Positions 54,036 through 63,961 of a stretch of DNA of 64,000 nt are shown here, one piece after another. How positions within the stretch are numbered: position 1 is the first letter of the stretch; every line of letters starts with the position of its first letter. The notes under the pieces are model-generated. The model was not told the origin of the DNA, ran no database searches, and worked only from the letters and a program-made list of their open reading frames with translations. This DNA comes from Dechloromonas sp. HYN0024. GTDB lineage: Bacteria > Pseudomonadota > Gammaproteobacteria > Burkholderiales > Rhodocyclaceae. Location of the stretch: the NCBI RefSeq assembly GCF_003441615.1, contig NZ_CP031842.1:2302001-2366000 (forward strand), written 5' to 3'. A program made the position numbers and the translations under genes.

Positions 54036-54641
54036 ATGACCGAACTTGGCGCCCTGACACCGGGAGCTTGGCTCTCTTCTGCCGGCACCACTTTTCTGCT
54101 CATTGGCCTGGCCGAATTCGGCGACAAAAGCCAACTCGTCTGCATGACCCTGGCCGCCCGCCACCGTGGCCTGCCGGTCGTGCTTGGTGCGGTGGCGGCC
54201 TTTGCCCTCCTCAACCTGCTCGCCGTCTTGTTCGGCGCGGCGATTGCCGCCTGGCTGCCGGAATGGGTGGTCACATCAGCTGTCGCCCTGCTCTTCGCCT
54301 ATTTCGGCGTCAGCGCCCTACGCTTTGAAGAGGCCGAAGAGGACGAAGACATCCCGGAAAAACCCGGCCACAACATTGTCGCCACCACTTTCCTGATGAT
54401 CTTTTTGGCCGAGTTCGGCGACAAGACCCAGATCGCCGTGGCCGGCCTCGGCGGCACCGCCGATGCAACAGCCACCTGGGTTGGCGCCACCCTGGCCCTG
54501 GCCTGCACCTCAATCCTCGGCGTCGTGGCCGGCCGCCGCTGGCTCAATCGACTCCCGTTGCACTGGATTCACCGGGTCAGCGGTGTCTTTTTCCTGCTAC
54601 TGGCATTGCTGGCCACTCTGCGCCTGATCGGGATTATTTGA
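54036..54641 (+). CDS. GDT1/UPF0016 family cation transporter
   Basis: A 201-residue membrane protein with six helices in two repeats, each carrying the family motif: EFGDKSQL near residue 28 and EFGDKTQIA near 128. Bacterial members such as MneA export manganese; others move calcium or manganese. A charged linker (EEAEEDEDIPEK) joins the repeats. It starts 19 bases after fur and may be co-transcribed, linking iron sensing with manganese balance (inference). Confidence 0.88.
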   Translation: MTELGALTPGAWLSSAGTTFLLIGLAEFGDKSQLVCMTLAARHRGLPVVLGAVAAFALLNLLAVLFGAAIAAWLPEWVVTSAVALLFAYFGVSALRFEEAEEDEDIPEKPGHNIVATTFLMIFLAEFGDKTQIAVAGLGGTADATATWVGATLALACTSILGVVAGRRWLNRLPLHWIHRVSGVFFLLLALLATLRLIGII

Positions 54642-54689
54642 GTTACTGCCTAGCCTGGCGAAAGATCATGGCGGTTAGCAAAACCGCCG

Positions 54690-56348
54690 TCAGATTTTCA
54701 AGCGCAGCAATTCCTTGGCATGCTGCAGGGTGATATCGGAAATTTCAACGCCGCCGAGCATGCGGGCGATTTCCTGCACCCGGCCGATTTCATCGAGCGG
54801 CTGAATGGCGCTTAGCGTGACGCCATCGCGGGTGGCCTTGCTGACTTGCCACTGCCAGTTGGCCTGCGCCGCGACTTGCGGCAGGTGGGTAACGCAGAGA
54901 ACCTGACGTTCGCTGCCCAGTTCGCGCAGCAGGCGACCGACGATTTCGGCAACGCCACCGCCGATGCCAACATCGACCTCGTCAAAGATAAGGGTCGGAA
55001 CGCTGGCTGAGCGCGAGGTGAGTACTTGTATCGCCAGGCTGATGCGCGACAGTTCGCCGCCGGAAGCCACCTTGGCCAGCGGTTTGGCTTCATTGCCGGC
55101 CAGACCGCCGATACGGAATTCGATCTGCTCCAGGCCATAGACGGCGCCATCGACCACCGGCACCAGGGCGACTTCGAAACGTCCGGAGGACAGCGCCAGC
55201 TGGCGCATGATCTCGCTGACCGCCACCCCCATCTCGGTGGCCGCCTTCTGGCGACCGGCCGAGAGTTTTTCGGCTTGTGCCCGATACGCCTGGCGGGTGG
55301 CGACAACTTTGGTGTTTAGCGAATCGAGATCAGCCGACTCATCCAGTTCGGCCAGACGTTGCCGCCAGCCGGCGAGCAAGCCCGGCAATTCCTGCGGCTG
55401 AACACGATATTTTCGGGAATGGCTCATCACTGCATCCATCCGGCGCTCAACCTGGGCCAGACGGGCCGGATCGAGATCGGCCCGGTCGGCATAGCGGCGC
55501 AAGGTGGACACCGCATCCGACAGTTCGGCCTGCACCGAACCGATCAGCGCGGCGACTTCAGCCAGCGCCGGATCGTATTCAGCGAGATTGCCCAGGCGGG
55601 TGGCGACGCCATCGATCTGCCGTTCACAGGCGGCATCGTCGTCGGACAGCACAGCCAGGGCGTACTGGGCGCCCTCGATCAGGCTGGCAGCATGTCCCAG
55701 GCGGCGGTGTTCAACGTCGAGCGTTGCCCATTCATCATCGCCAAAGGCCAGGGCGTCGAGTTCGCCGATCTGCCATTGCAACTGCTCGCGTTCGCGCAAC
55801 AGGGCATCGGCCCCCTCGCTGGCGGCACGCAGCATCGCTTCGGCCTCCCGCCACAGCTTCCAGGCGGCGGCAACTTCACGCGCCACACCGCTCAGCCCGG
55901 CATGGCTGTCGAGCAGGGTGCGCTGCGCATCTGAACGGAGCAGGGACTGGTGGGCGTGCTGGCCGTGAATGTCGACCAGCCATTCGCCGACTTCTCGCAG
56001 TTGCTGGACGGTTGCCGGCGAACCGTTGATGTAGGCGCGCGAGCGACCGCCGGCATCGACGACGCGGCGCAGGAGCAACTCGTCGTCACCGTCGAGATCG
56101 TTGGCCCGCAGCCACTCTCCAACCTGTGGCTGGCCGGCGATATCAAAGGTGGCAGCAACTTCTGCCTTCTCGCAACCGGAACGGACAACCCCTGCATCGG
56201 CACGTTCGCCGAGGGTAAGCGCCAGCGCATCGATGAGAATCGACTTGCCCGCCCCCGTTTCGCCGGTCAAAGCACCAAAACCGGCGAGGAACGAGAGCTC
56301 CAGCCGGTCGACAATGACAAAGTCGCGAATCGTCAGGTGTTGCAGCAT
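54690..56348 (-). CDS. recN: DNA repair protein RecN
   Basis: A 552-residue SMC-like ATPase for double-strand break repair. Walker A GETGAGKS is near the N terminus, the signature/Walker B region (ASGGELSRISLAIQ, LIFDEVDVGIGG) near 450, with a coiled coil between. Its ATG overlaps the nadK stop as TGATG, so the two are coupled. Confidence 0.96.
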   Translation of the reverse strand: MLQHLTIRDFVIVDRLELSFLAGFGALTGETGAGKSILIDALALTLGERADAGVVRSGCEKAEVAATFDIAGQPQVGEWLRANDLDGDDELLLRRVVDAGGRSRAYINGSPATVQQLREVGEWLVDIHGQHAHQSLLRSDAQRTLLDSHAGLSGVAREVAAAWKLWREAEAMLRAASEGADALLREREQLQWQIGELDALAFGDDEWATLDVEHRRLGHAASLIEGAQYALAVLSDDDAACERQIDGVATRLGNLAEYDPALAEVAALIGSVQAELSDAVSTLRRYADRADLDPARLAQVERRMDAVMSHSRKYRVQPQELPGLLAGWRQRLAELDESADLDSLNTKVVATRQAYRAQAEKLSAGRQKAATEMGVAVSEIMRQLALSSGRFEVALVPVVDGAVYGLEQIEFRIGGLAGNEAKPLAKVASGGELSRISLAIQVLTSRSASVPTLIFDEVDVGIGGGVAEIVGRLLRELGSERQVLCVTHLPQVAAQANWQWQVSKATRDGVTLSAIQPLDEIGRVQEIARMLGGVEISDITLQHAKELLRLKI

Positions 56349-57259
56349 CAGTTACTCTTGGGCCGCTCGCTCCACTGCAGCTTCTGGCGGAGCATGGCGA
56401 AATAGCTGTAACCCGGTGGATGCAGAAAGCAGATAGCGTGTTCGGAACGACGCAGACGTACACAGTCGCCGCGTTCCAGATCGAAAGTGACCTGGCCGTC
56501 GAAGTGCACACGGGCGTCGTCGGCATTGGCGATACGCAGCTCGATATCGGCGCTTTCATTGACGATGATCGGTCGATTGCTCAGGGCATGCGGGCACAGC
56601 GGCACGAGGGCGATACCGGCCGTCGTCGGATGCAGGATGGGACCGCCAGCCGACATCGAATAGGCCGTCGAGCCGGTCGGCGTGGCGACAATCAGGCCAT
56701 CGGATCGCAGGTTGTAGATGAACTCGCCATCGATGAACAACTCGAATTCGATCATCCGGCCAATGGCGCCCTTGTCGACCACGACATCGTTGAGCGCCAT
56801 GTTGGAAGCGATTTCCTTGCCGTCGCGCGTCACCTCGGCGGCCAGCAGCATCCGGTTTTCCTGGGTGAAGCGACCGTCGAGCAGATCGTCCATGCAGGTC
56901 AGCAGGTCATCACGGGCAATGTCGGTCATGAAACCGAGGCGGCCCTGATTGACGCCGACCAGGGGCACGCAATAACGGGCCAGGCGGCGAGCCGCATTGA
57001 GCATGGTGCCGTCGCCGCCAAGCACGATGGCGAGATCGGCATGCGCCCCAATATCATTGAAGCCGCAGGTCACCCAGCGCGACAGATCGACCTTTTTGCC
57101 GATATGCTCAGCCGTTTCGCGCTCAATGAAGACCGAGACGCCGCGCTCGTAAAGGTATTCGGCCAGACGACGCAGGGACTCGGCAATTTCCATACTGTGG
57201 TATTTGCCGACCAGGGCGATGGTCCGGGGATTTTTCAGGGAAGCGAAGCTTCTGTTCAT
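56348..57259 (-). CDS. nadK: NAD kinase
   Basis: A 303-residue enzyme phosphorylating NAD to NADP. The signature LGGDGTML lies near residue 70 and the conserved [16 protein letters not shown] stretch appears as [16 protein letters not shown]. An ATG at 57277 would add six residues; neither start has a strong ribosome site, and MNRSFASL at 57259 better fits family length. It diverges from hrcA and is coupled to recN. Confidence 0.94.
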   Translation of the reverse strand: MNRSFASLKNPRTIALVGKYHSMEIAESLRRLAEYLYERGVSVFIERETAEHIGKKVDLSRWVTCGFNDIGAHADLAIVLGGDGTMLNAARRLARYCVPLVGVNQGRLGFMTDIARDDLLTCMDDLLDGRFTQENRMLLAAEVTRDGKEIASNMALNDVVVDKGAIGRMIEFELFIDGEFIYNLRSDGLIVATPTGSTAYSMSAGGPILHPTTAGIALVPLCPHALSNRPIIVNESADIELRIANADDARVHFDGQVTFDLERGDCVRLRRSEHAICFLHPPGYSYFAMLRQKLQWSERPKSN

Positions 57260-57312
57260 GGGGTCGAATTCTTGCATAAAAAAGCTGTTGCGGTATGGGC
57301 CGCAGATTTTTG

Positions 57313-57318
57313 TACAAT
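57313..57318 (+). promoter_or_regulatory. Candidate -10 element directly before hrcA
   Basis: TACAAT ends six bases before the hrcA ATG, so transcription would start at or next to the start codon. The best -35 (TTGCGG, 19-base spacing) is weak. No ribosome site precedes the ATG, which would fit leaderless translation. Confidence 0.35.
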
Positions 57319-57324
57319 CCAGCC

Positions 57325-58353
57325 ATGCTTGATGAACGTTCGCGCACCCTGCTCAAAACCCTGGTCGAACACTACATTGCCGACGGGCAACCGGTCGGCT
57401 CGCGTGCCTTGTCCAAGTTTTCCGGCCTCGACCTGTCGCCGGCGACGATCCGCAACGTCATGGCTGACCTTGAAGAGGCCGGCTTCGTCGCCAGCCCGCA
57501 CACCTCGGCCGGGCGCATTCCGACAGCACGTGGTTACCGGCTGTTTGTCGATAGTCTGCTCACCGTCCAGCCGCTCGAAGCCCGACAAATGGGCCAGATG
57601 GAAGAAGCGCTGCATGGCCGGCCGTCGAGCCAGATTATCGCCAGTGCCTCGCAATTGCTCTCCAGCCTGTCGAACTTTGCCGGCGTTGTCATCGCCCCCC
57701 GTCGCCAGGCTAGCCGCATCCGCCAGATTGAGTTCCTCAACCTGTCGGAAAAACGCATCCTGCTCATCATCGTCACGACCGATGGCGATGTGCAGAACCG
57801 CATCGTCACGACCGACAAGGCGTATTCGCCGTCGGAACTGGTCAGCGCCGCAAATTACCTGACGCAGAATTTCGCCGGCCTCGATTTCGAGCAGATCCGC
57901 CAGCGCCTGGCCAGCGAGATCCAGCAACTCCGTGACGATATCAAGCCGCTGATGGCCCTCGCCCTCGATGCGGGCGACGCGGCCATGGCCGAAAACTCGG
58001 CCCCCTACGTCATCTCCGGCGAACGCAACCTGCTTGACGTCGAAGAACTGTCGTCGAACATGAAGAGGCTGCGCGAGTTGTTCGATCTCTTCGAGCAGCG
58101 TTCCAGCCTCGTCCGCCTGCTCGACATTTCGCACCGGGCCGAAGGCGTACAGATTTTCATCGGCGGCGAATCGGGCATCGCCCCGCTCGACGAATGCAGC
58201 GTCATCGCTGCCCCCTATAGCGTCGATGGCCGCATCGTCGGTTCAGTCGGCGTAATTGGCCCGACCCGGATGGCCTACGAACGGGTCATCCCCATCGTCG
58301 ATATCACTGCCCGCCTGCTTTCCAGCGCCCTTTCCTACAAGTCGGATAACTAA
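57325..58353 (+). CDS. hrcA: Heat-inducible transcription repressor HrcA
   Basis: A 342-residue repressor that binds CIRCE operators and is assisted by GroEL. The N-terminal winged helix includes [20 protein letters not shown] and [14 protein letters not shown]. The C-terminal GAF-like domain has [20 protein letters not shown]. No CIRCE is visible upstream of grpE or dnaK here, so its targets (such as groESL) lie elsewhere. It ends in a TAATG overlap with hemH. Confidence 0.95.
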   Translation: MLDERSRTLLKTLVEHYIADGQPVGSRALSKFSGLDLSPATIRNVMADLEEAGFVASPHTSAGRIPTARGYRLFVDSLLTVQPLEARQMGQMEEALHGRPSSQIIASASQLLSSLSNFAGVVIAPRRQASRIRQIEFLNLSEKRILLIIVTTDGDVQNRIVTTDKAYSPSELVSAANYLTQNFAGLDFEQIRQRLASEIQQLRDDIKPLMALALDAGDAAMAENSAPYVISGERNLLDVEELSSNMKRLRELFDLFEQRSSLVRLLDISHRAEGVQIFIGGESGIAPLDECSVIAAPYSVDGRIVGSVGVIGPTRMAYERVIPIVDITARLLSSALSYKSDN

Positions 58354-59456
58354 TGCCCCGTTTCCTCCCCGAGCCACCACACCGCCACGGCACCGCCGCC
58401 AGCACCGCCGTCGTCCTGGTCAATCTCGGCACGCCTGACGCACCGACTGCCCCCGCCCTCAAGCGCTATCTCAAGCAGTTTCTCTCCGACCCACGCGTCG
58501 TTGAAATTCCCAAACCGATCTGGTGGCTGATCCTCAACGGCATCATCCTCAATACCCGGCCGAAGAAATCCGCCGCCAAGTACGCCAGCGTCTGGATGCC
58601 AGAAGGCTCTCCCCTGCGCGTCCATACCGAGCGCCAGGCGAAGTTGCTCAACGGGCTGATCGGCCAACGCGGCCATCACGTCAAGGTAACCTGGGCGATG
58701 CGCTACGGTTCACCCGCGCTACCCGACGTGCTGACCCATCTCAAGGCCGAAGGAGCCAGCCGTATCCTGATTGTGCCGATGTATCCGCAATATGCGGCGA
58801 GCACGACGGCGACGGTGGTTGACGACGCCTGCCAATGGCTGACAAAAATCCGCAACCAACCGGAAATGCGCTTTACGCGGAACTTTCACGACCATGACGG
58901 CTATATCGGTGCACTCGAAAAGACGGTACGCAAGCACTGGCAGACGAACGGCCTGCTGGGCGACAAGGACCGCCTGCTCATCAGCTTCCACGGCCTGCCC
59001 AAGCGCAGCCTGACCCTGGGCGATCCGTATTTCTGCGAATGCCACAAAACCGGCCGACTGCTCGCCGAGCGACTCAATCTCAAACCGGAACAATTCCAGA
59101 TCTGTTTCCAGTCACGTTTTGGCAAGGCCGAGTGGCTCCAGCCCTACACTGCCCCGACCCTCCACGAATGGGGCAAGCAGGGCGTCCGCCGGGTCGATGT
59201 CATTTGCCCTGGTTTCGTCGCCGACTGCCTCGAAACCCTCGAAGAAATCGCCCAGGAAGGCCGCGACGACTTTCTCAAGGCTGGCGGCAAGGAATACCAC
59301 TACATTCCGGCGGTCAACGAAGACGATGCCTGGATCAAGGCGCTGGCCGACATTGTTGAAAGCCACCTGGCCGGCTGGCCGACGCAAGTCGCCATCGACC
59401 CCCAGTCGCTCGAAACGACGGCCCGACAAGCCATCAAATTCGGCGCCCGCTCGTGA
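58353..59456 (+). CDS. hemH: Ferrochelatase
   Basis: A 367-residue enzyme inserting iron into protoporphyrin IX, the last step of haem synthesis. Conserved blocks VVLVNLGTPDAPTAPALKRY, SFHGLPKRS (metal-site histidine near 213) and CPGFVADCLETLEEI are present. Its start overlaps the hrcA stop, so heat-shock repressor and haem synthesis share a transcript. Confidence 0.96.
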   Translation: MPRFLPEPPHRHGTAASTAVVLVNLGTPDAPTAPALKRYLKQFLSDPRVVEIPKPIWWLILNGIILNTRPKKSAAKYASVWMPEGSPLRVHTERQAKLLNGLIGQRGHHVKVTWAMRYGSPALPDVLTHLKAEGASRILIVPMYPQYAASTTATVVDDACQWLTKIRNQPEMRFTRNFHDHDGYIGALEKTVRKHWQTNGLLGDKDRLLISFHGLPKRSLTLGDPYFCECHKTGRLLAERLNLKPEQFQICFQSRFGKAEWLQPYTAPTLHEWGKQGVRRVDVICPGFVADCLETLEEIAQEGRDDFLKAGGKEYHYIPAVNEDDAWIKALADIVESHLAGWPTQVAIDPQSLETTARQAIKFGARS

Positions 59457-59507
59457 ACCCGGTCACCACAGCGACACACCAGATGCATCAAGCCCACCGA
59501 GCCAGCC

Positions 59508-59942
59508 ATGCCTGAAACCAGTCTGCATGTCGTCTGTCCGCACTGCACTGCAGTCAACCGGATCCCCGCGCCAAAGCTGGATGCCGGCCCGATCTGCGGC
59601 CAGTGCAAGCAGCGGATGTTCACCGGTGAGCCACTGGAACTGACCGCCGCCACATTTGACCGCCACCTGACCCGTAACGATCTACCCGTCATCGTCGACT
59701 TCTGGGCTCCGTGGTGCGGCCCATGCCGGATGATGGCACCCGACTTCCATCAGGCGGCCATTGATCTCGAGCCGCGCATCCGGCTGGTCAAGGTCAACAC
59801 CGAAGCCGAGCAGCAGCTGGCAGAACGCTTCAATATCCGCAGCATCCCGACCCTGGCCATTTTTCGACAAGGCCGGGAAATCGCACGACAGAGCGGTGCT
59901 CTTGACCTCGGCTCGCTGAAACGCTGGATACAGGCTCATTGA
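59508..59942 (+). CDS. trxC: Thioredoxin 2 (TrxC type)
   Basis: A 144-residue thioredoxin with an N-terminal zinc module (CPHC and CGQC at about 10-32) followed by the thioredoxin fold with active site WCGPC near residue 69 and cis-proline in SIPTLAIF. It reduces disulphides under oxidative stress. It follows hemH by 51 bases in the same direction, probably co-transcribed. Confidence 0.94.
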   Translation: MPETSLHVVCPHCTAVNRIPAPKLDAGPICGQCKQRMFTGEPLELTAATFDRHLTRNDLPVIVDFWAPWCGPCRMMAPDFHQAAIDLEPRIRLVKVNTEAEQQLAERFNIRSIPTLAIFRQGREIARQSGALDLGSLKRWIQAH

Positions 59943-60093
59943 CGCCCGCTTTAAGGGCAAAATATACCCACCGGAATCAATTGTAGAAATTTGAACTTCT
60001 GGAATATTTTGCATGCAGCACAAACGACTGGCACAATCCAGTCAATAGAACCGCCCGCCTGGCTAAAATGGCGGCTAAAAATCGAGGGACATC

Positions 60094-61713
60094 ATGTTTC
60101 GCATTGCCGACCTGAAGATCTGGATACGCCTGACAGCGGCCATCTGGCTGGTACTCGCCATCATCTGGGCGGGCGCCATTGTCTGGACCACACAGGTCAA
60201 TAGGGAGACGGCGATCCTGCAGGCGCAGGATTTTTCCAAGAGCATCCACGAGATGACCATGGCCGGTCTGACCGGCATGATGCTCACCGGCACCGTCGGA
60301 CAACGCGAAGTTTTCCTCGACCAGATTGAGCAGCTATCGGTCATCAAGGATCTGATGGTGGCCCGCAGCGATGCCGTGGTCAAACTGTACGGCCCCGACA
60401 CCAAGAGCAAACGCCCCCTCGACGCCCTGGAAAAGGAAGTGATGGCCAGCGGCACACCCTATACATCGGTTGAATCGGCCAACGGCAGTTCCTACCTGCA
60501 CGTCATCAATCCAACCAAGGCGGCAAAAAACTACCTTGGCAAGGACTGTACCCTGTGCCACCAGGTTCCCGAAGGCACCGTACTCGGCGTGGTCAGCATG
60601 AAGGTTTCGCTCGACTCCGTCGAGGCACAGGTTTCCGCCTTCCGCATCAAGATTGCCGGTGTCGCCCTGGCGGCACTTGGTGCCCTCCTCGTCCTCATCT
60701 ACCTGATCACCAACCACTTCGTCAGCAAGCCGCTTGAGGCCTTGCGTAGCGGGCTCAGCGACATCGCCCGGGGCGAGGGCGACCTGACCCGTCGCCTGGA
60801 CATCAACGGTCGCGACGAAGTCGGCCAGGCGGCGCAGGTCTTTAATGAAATGATGGAAAACTTCAACCAGCTGGTCCGCCAGGTACGCGACTCGGCCAGC
60901 CAGGTTTCCGCCCGTGTCACGGCCCTCTCCGACAGCGCCGACCGGGTGACGCAGAGTTCGCATCAGCAGAACGAGAAATCAGATCAGGCGGCCTCGGCGG
61001 TCGAACAGCTGGTTTCGAGCATTTCGTCGATCGCCCAGAGCGCCGAACATGTTCAGCACCAGTCGCAGGAAAGCCTGGCCCGTGCCAACGAGGGCAGCCG
61101 CAACCTCACCACCCTGCTCGGCGAAATGAATGTCGTCGAACGTGCCGTCAAGGAAATGGCCGAGTCGGTGAACAACTTCGTGCGCAATACCGAAGCGATC
61201 ACCATGATGACCCGCGAGGTCAAGGACATCGCCGAACAGACCAACCTGCTGGCCCTCAATGCCGCCATCGAAGCAGCACGAGCCGGCGAACAGGGACGCG
61301 GCTTTGCCGTCGTTGCCGATGAAGTCCGCAAACTGGCTGAAAAGTCGTCACGCTCAGCCAGCGAAATCGATGCCATTACAGCCCAGCTCAGCGCCCAGTC
61401 GGTCGCCGTCCGCCGCAGCATTGAAGAAGGCATGGCCCACCTGGAAAGCAGCCAGACGGCCGTCCATTCTGTCTCGGATGTCCTGGCCGCGACCAATGGT
61501 TCGGTCACTGCCGTCGGTCATGGCCTTGACGCCATTGCGTCGGCCACCGACCAGCAGCGCCGCTTCTCCGGCGAGGTTGAAAACAGTATCGAGTCAATCG
61601 CCGGCATGGCCCGCGAAAATTCCGGCACAGTCGAACAGACAGCCAGTGCAGCGCACGACCTCAAGCGCCTAGCCGAAAGCCTGGCCACACTGGTCGGCCG
61701 CTTCAAAGTCTAG
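60094..61713 (+). CDS. Methyl-accepting chemotaxis protein with periplasmic c-type haem motif
   Basis: A 539-residue chemoreceptor. TM1 is at about 10-32, the periplasmic sensor at 33-185, TM2 at 186-210, HAMP at 211-265, and the signalling domain to the end with the canonical tip [20 protein letters not shown]. The periplasmic part contains CTLCH (C152, C155, H156), a c-type haem attachment motif as in Tll0287-like/DUF3365 sensors, suggesting redox, oxygen or NO sensing. GAGGG lies five bases before the ATG. It is convergent with the Ser/Thr kinase gene. Confidence 0.93.
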   Translation: MFRIADLKIWIRLTAAIWLVLAIIWAGAIVWTTQVNRETAILQAQDFSKSIHEMTMAGLTGMMLTGTVGQREVFLDQIEQLSVIKDLMVARSDAVVKLYGPDTKSKRPLDALEKEVMASGTPYTSVESANGSSYLHVINPTKAAKNYLGKDCTLCHQVPEGTVLGVVSMKVSLDSVEAQVSAFRIKIAGVALAALGALLVLIYLITNHFVSKPLEALRSGLSDIARGEGDLTRRLDINGRDEVGQAAQVFNEMMENFNQLVRQVRDSASQVSARVTALSDSADRVTQSSHQQNEKSDQAASAVEQLVSSISSIAQSAEHVQHQSQESLARANEGSRNLTTLLGEMNVVERAVKEMAESVNNFVRNTEAITMMTREVKDIAEQTNLLALNAAIEAARAGEQGRGFAVVADEVRKLAEKSSRSASEIDAITAQLSAQSVAVRRSIEEGMAHLESSQTAVHSVSDVLAATNGSVTAVGHGLDAIASATDQQRRFSGEVENSIESIAGMARENSGTVEQTASAAHDLKRLAESLATLVGRFKV

Positions 61714-61730
61714 TGCTTTAAGTGGTAACG

Positions 61731-61758
61731 AGTCATTGGTCGGCAACGACCAATGACT
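61731..61758. terminator. Perfect hairpin between convergent genes
   Basis: Twelve-base perfect arms AGTCATTGGTCG and CGACCAATGACT close a GCAA tetraloop, between the receptor stop (61713) and the kinase stop (61769). T-tracts are short on both sides, but its position suggests a shared bidirectional end or RNA-stabilising element. Confidence 0.6.
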
Positions 61759-61768
61759 TTCGGGCAAC

Positions 61769-63136
61769 TCACATCGGGGCCAGCTGAAGGTCGATGCCAC
61801 CCGCCGGCCGCGACGGACCTCCCGGGCCTGCCGCCGAATCGGCGCGAACCGCCGGTTGCCCTTGCGCCGCAGCGATCCGGTTAACCTCCCGCAGGCGCTT
61901 GATCATGCGTCCCAACAGGGCGTTGCGCATGCGTTCGAGCAGTTCTTCCGAGGATAGGGCAAGGGCCGCCGCATTGACTTCGAGGAACACGGTCGGCTCC
62001 AGGGTGACCGCTGTCGCATGGCGCTGGTCGCTCGCCGGGTGGAGAAAGGCGACTTCCCCGACCGGTTCGCTACGCCCGAGGCGGCACAAGGCTTTTCGGT
62101 CGATCGATATCTCGACTGAGCCGCTGATGATGATACCGAAATACTTGTTGCGCTCACCTTCACGGATCAGCGCAACGTTGGGCAGCACCTCGCGCCAGAC
62201 CGAGACGCGCAGCACTTCCCAGATTTCGACATTTTCGAACTCGACGAAGAACTCAAGTCCGCGCAAGGTTTCAAAATGCTGCGTGTCCTTCTCGGTCTGG
62301 TCCTCGTCAAGCATCTGGTAGCGCACCGCCGACAGATCCTTGGCCATCTCCGCTCCATTCCGGTAGCGGCTGTAGAGGTCCTTTTCCAGCGCCCGCCGCA
62401 TGATGGCATTAAGCCCATCCGGCAGGTTCGGGTTAAGCGCCGTCACGGCTGGCGCATCGGTATTGATGATGCGATAGACCAGTGTTGCCTGGTTGTTGGC
62501 ACGAAACGGCAGGCGCCCGGTAAGCAGCTGGAACATCAGGACACCGAGTGAATAGAGGTCGGTCTTCTGGTTGAGCGGATAGCCCTTGATCTGTTCCGGC
62601 GACATGTAGGCCGGTGAGCCAACCCCCATGATGAAGGTCGAATCGCGGTCCATGTCCTTGTTCATGTTCAGCGCCAGCCCGAAGTCGGCAATCTTCGGCT
62701 CGTCATTGGCGGCGATCATGATATTCGCCGGCTTGATGTCGCGATGGATGATGCCCTGCCGGTACGCCGCATCAAGCGCCATGCAGCACTTGAAAATGAT
62801 GCTGATGGCCCGGTGCATGGGCAGCAGTTTGTCGATCCGGCAGTTATCCTCAAGCGTGAAGCCTTCGACATACTCCATGGCCAGGTAGGCATAATCCTTT
62901 TCGACCACGGCTTCGTAGACACGAACGATATTGGGGTGGTTGAGTCGTTTGGACACCATCCCCTCGTTCTGGAACAGTTTGCGCATACGACGCGACATGG
63001 CGGCACTGTCGTGACCGAAGCTGATGACCTTGACCGCTACCTGGCGACCGGCATCCGGATCGTCGCAGAGATAGACGGTCGCCGTAGCGCCTTTGCCCAG
63101 CTCGCGAATCACCCGGTATTTGCCAATCTTCTCCAT
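61769..63136 (-). CDS. Ser/Thr protein kinase with C-terminal cyclic-nucleotide-binding-like domain
   Basis: A 455-residue Hanks-type kinase. Glycine loop LGKGATATVY, lysine in VAVKVIS, catalytic HRDIKPANIM near 132, DFGLAL, and SPAYMSPEQIKG are all intact. Residues 300-420 form a cNMP-binding-like fold with GRSEPVGEVAFLHPAS in the phosphate-cassette region. No membrane segment or PASTA domain is present. The C-terminal 35 residues are Ala/Gly/Pro-rich. Targets are unknown; it is monocistronic and divergent from grpE. Confidence 0.9.
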   Translation of the reverse strand: MEKIGKYRVIRELGKGATATVYLCDDPDAGRQVAVKVISFGHDSAAMSRRMRKLFQNEGMVSKRLNHPNIVRVYEAVVEKDYAYLAMEYVEGFTLEDNCRIDKLLPMHRAISIIFKCCMALDAAYRQGIIHRDIKPANIMIAANDEPKIADFGLALNMNKDMDRDSTFIMGVGSPAYMSPEQIKGYPLNQKTDLYSLGVLMFQLLTGRLPFRANNQATLVYRIINTDAPAVTALNPNLPDGLNAIMRRALEKDLYSRYRNGAEMAKDLSAVRYQMLDEDQTEKDTQHFETLRGLEFFVEFENVEIWEVLRVSVWREVLPNVALIREGERNKYFGIIISGSVEISIDRKALCRLGRSEPVGEVAFLHPASDQRHATAVTLEPTVFLEVNAAALALSSEELLERMRNALLGRMIKRLREVNRIAAAQGQPAVRADSAAGPGGPSRPAGGIDLQLAPM

Positions 63137-63229
63137 TCAGGATGTCCCCCATGCATTTATGGAATTATCGTAGCACGCAGGCTGCGCCTCGGTGTCAATT
63201 TTGCCAGTTAAAAATAATTGACCTTCCCC

Positions 63230-63257
63230 CTTGAAACGGCTCGCACCGCCCCCAGAT
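63230..63257 (+). promoter_or_regulatory. Sigma-32 heat-shock promoter of grpE
   Basis: CTTGAAA and CCCCAGAT are separated by 13 bases, close to the sigma-32 consensus CTTGAAA-N11-16-CCCCATnT. The -10 end lies 28 bases before the grpE start. Confidence 0.88.
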
Positions 63258-63285
63258 AAAGCTGCAGAATTTTGGGAGATAACGC

Positions 63286-63852
63286 ATGAGCAATACCGAA
63301 AACCCTCAGGAAACCCTGCCTGCCAGCGAAACGCCGGTTGACCCGGGCGTTGAAGCAGCGACCGCACCGGCCGCCGAAGACCATACGGACAAGCTGCCGA
63401 GCATCGAAGAGCAATTCCGCGAGCTTGAGTTGCAGGCCGCCGAACATCACGACGCCTGGCTGCGCGCCAAGGCCGAGGGTGAAAATATCCGCCGCCGCGC
63501 CCAGGAAGATATTTCCAAGGCACACAAGTTTGCCGTCGAACGCTTTGCCGGCGAGTTGCTGGCCGTCAAGGACAGCCTCGAAGCTGCCCTGGCCGTGCCG
63601 GAACAGACCGTTGAAAGCTTCAAATCCGGCGTCGAACTGACGCTCAAGCAGCTCGTTGCCGCCTTTGAAAAAAACGCCCTCAACGAAGTCAGCCCGGCCG
63701 GCGAGAAATTCGACCCGCACAAGCACCAGGCCATCGGCATGGTCGATTCCGAACAGGAGCCGAACACCGTTGTCACCGTGCTGCAAAAAGGCTACACCAT
63801 CGCCGATCGCGTCCTGCGTCCGGCTCTGGTCATGGTTGCCAAGGGCAAATAA
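63286..63852 (+). CDS. grpE: Nucleotide exchange factor GrpE
   Basis: A 188-residue co-chaperone that drives ADP release from DnaK. A disordered acidic N terminus precedes a long helix ([20 protein letters not shown]) and the C-terminal beta domain with [12 protein letters not shown] and [23 protein letters not shown] lies upstream of the ATG. It stands before dnaK, each with its own sigma-32 promoter. Confidence 0.96.
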   Translation: MSNTENPQETLPASETPVDPGVEAATAPAAEDHTDKLPSIEEQFRELELQAAEHHDAWLRAKAEGENIRRRAQEDISKAHKFAVERFAGELLAVKDSLEAALAVPEQTVESFKSGVELTLKQLVAAFEKNALNEVSPAGEKFDPHKHQAIGMVDSEQEPNTVVTVLQKGYTIADRVLRPALVMVAKGK

Positions 63853-63897
63853 ACCTTTCAATTTTGGGCGTTTTTTCCGGTTGACCGTAACAAGTCC

Positions 63898-63925
63898 CTT
63901 GAAAACGGTTTGAGCGCCCCCAATT
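63898..63925 (+). promoter_or_regulatory. Sigma-32 heat-shock promoter of dnaK
   Basis: CTTGAAA and CCCCAATT are separated by 13 bases, the same geometry as the grpE promoter. The -10 end lies 36 bases before the dnaK start. Confidence 0.9.
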
Positions 63926-63961
63926 CACGAACATCAGTCAATTATCTTTAAGGAACGAATC

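Noticed and set aside
60026..60094. Possible flagellar sigma-28 or sigma-54 promoter before the chemoreceptor
   Set aside because: TAAA and TGGCAC stretches exist but spacing to a second element does not fit either consensus; only a small inverted repeat GACTGG/CCAGTC is certain.
63137..63285. CIRCE operator upstream of grpE
   Set aside because: No TTAGCACTC/GAGTGCTAA pair is present; the sigma-32 promoter explains regulation.
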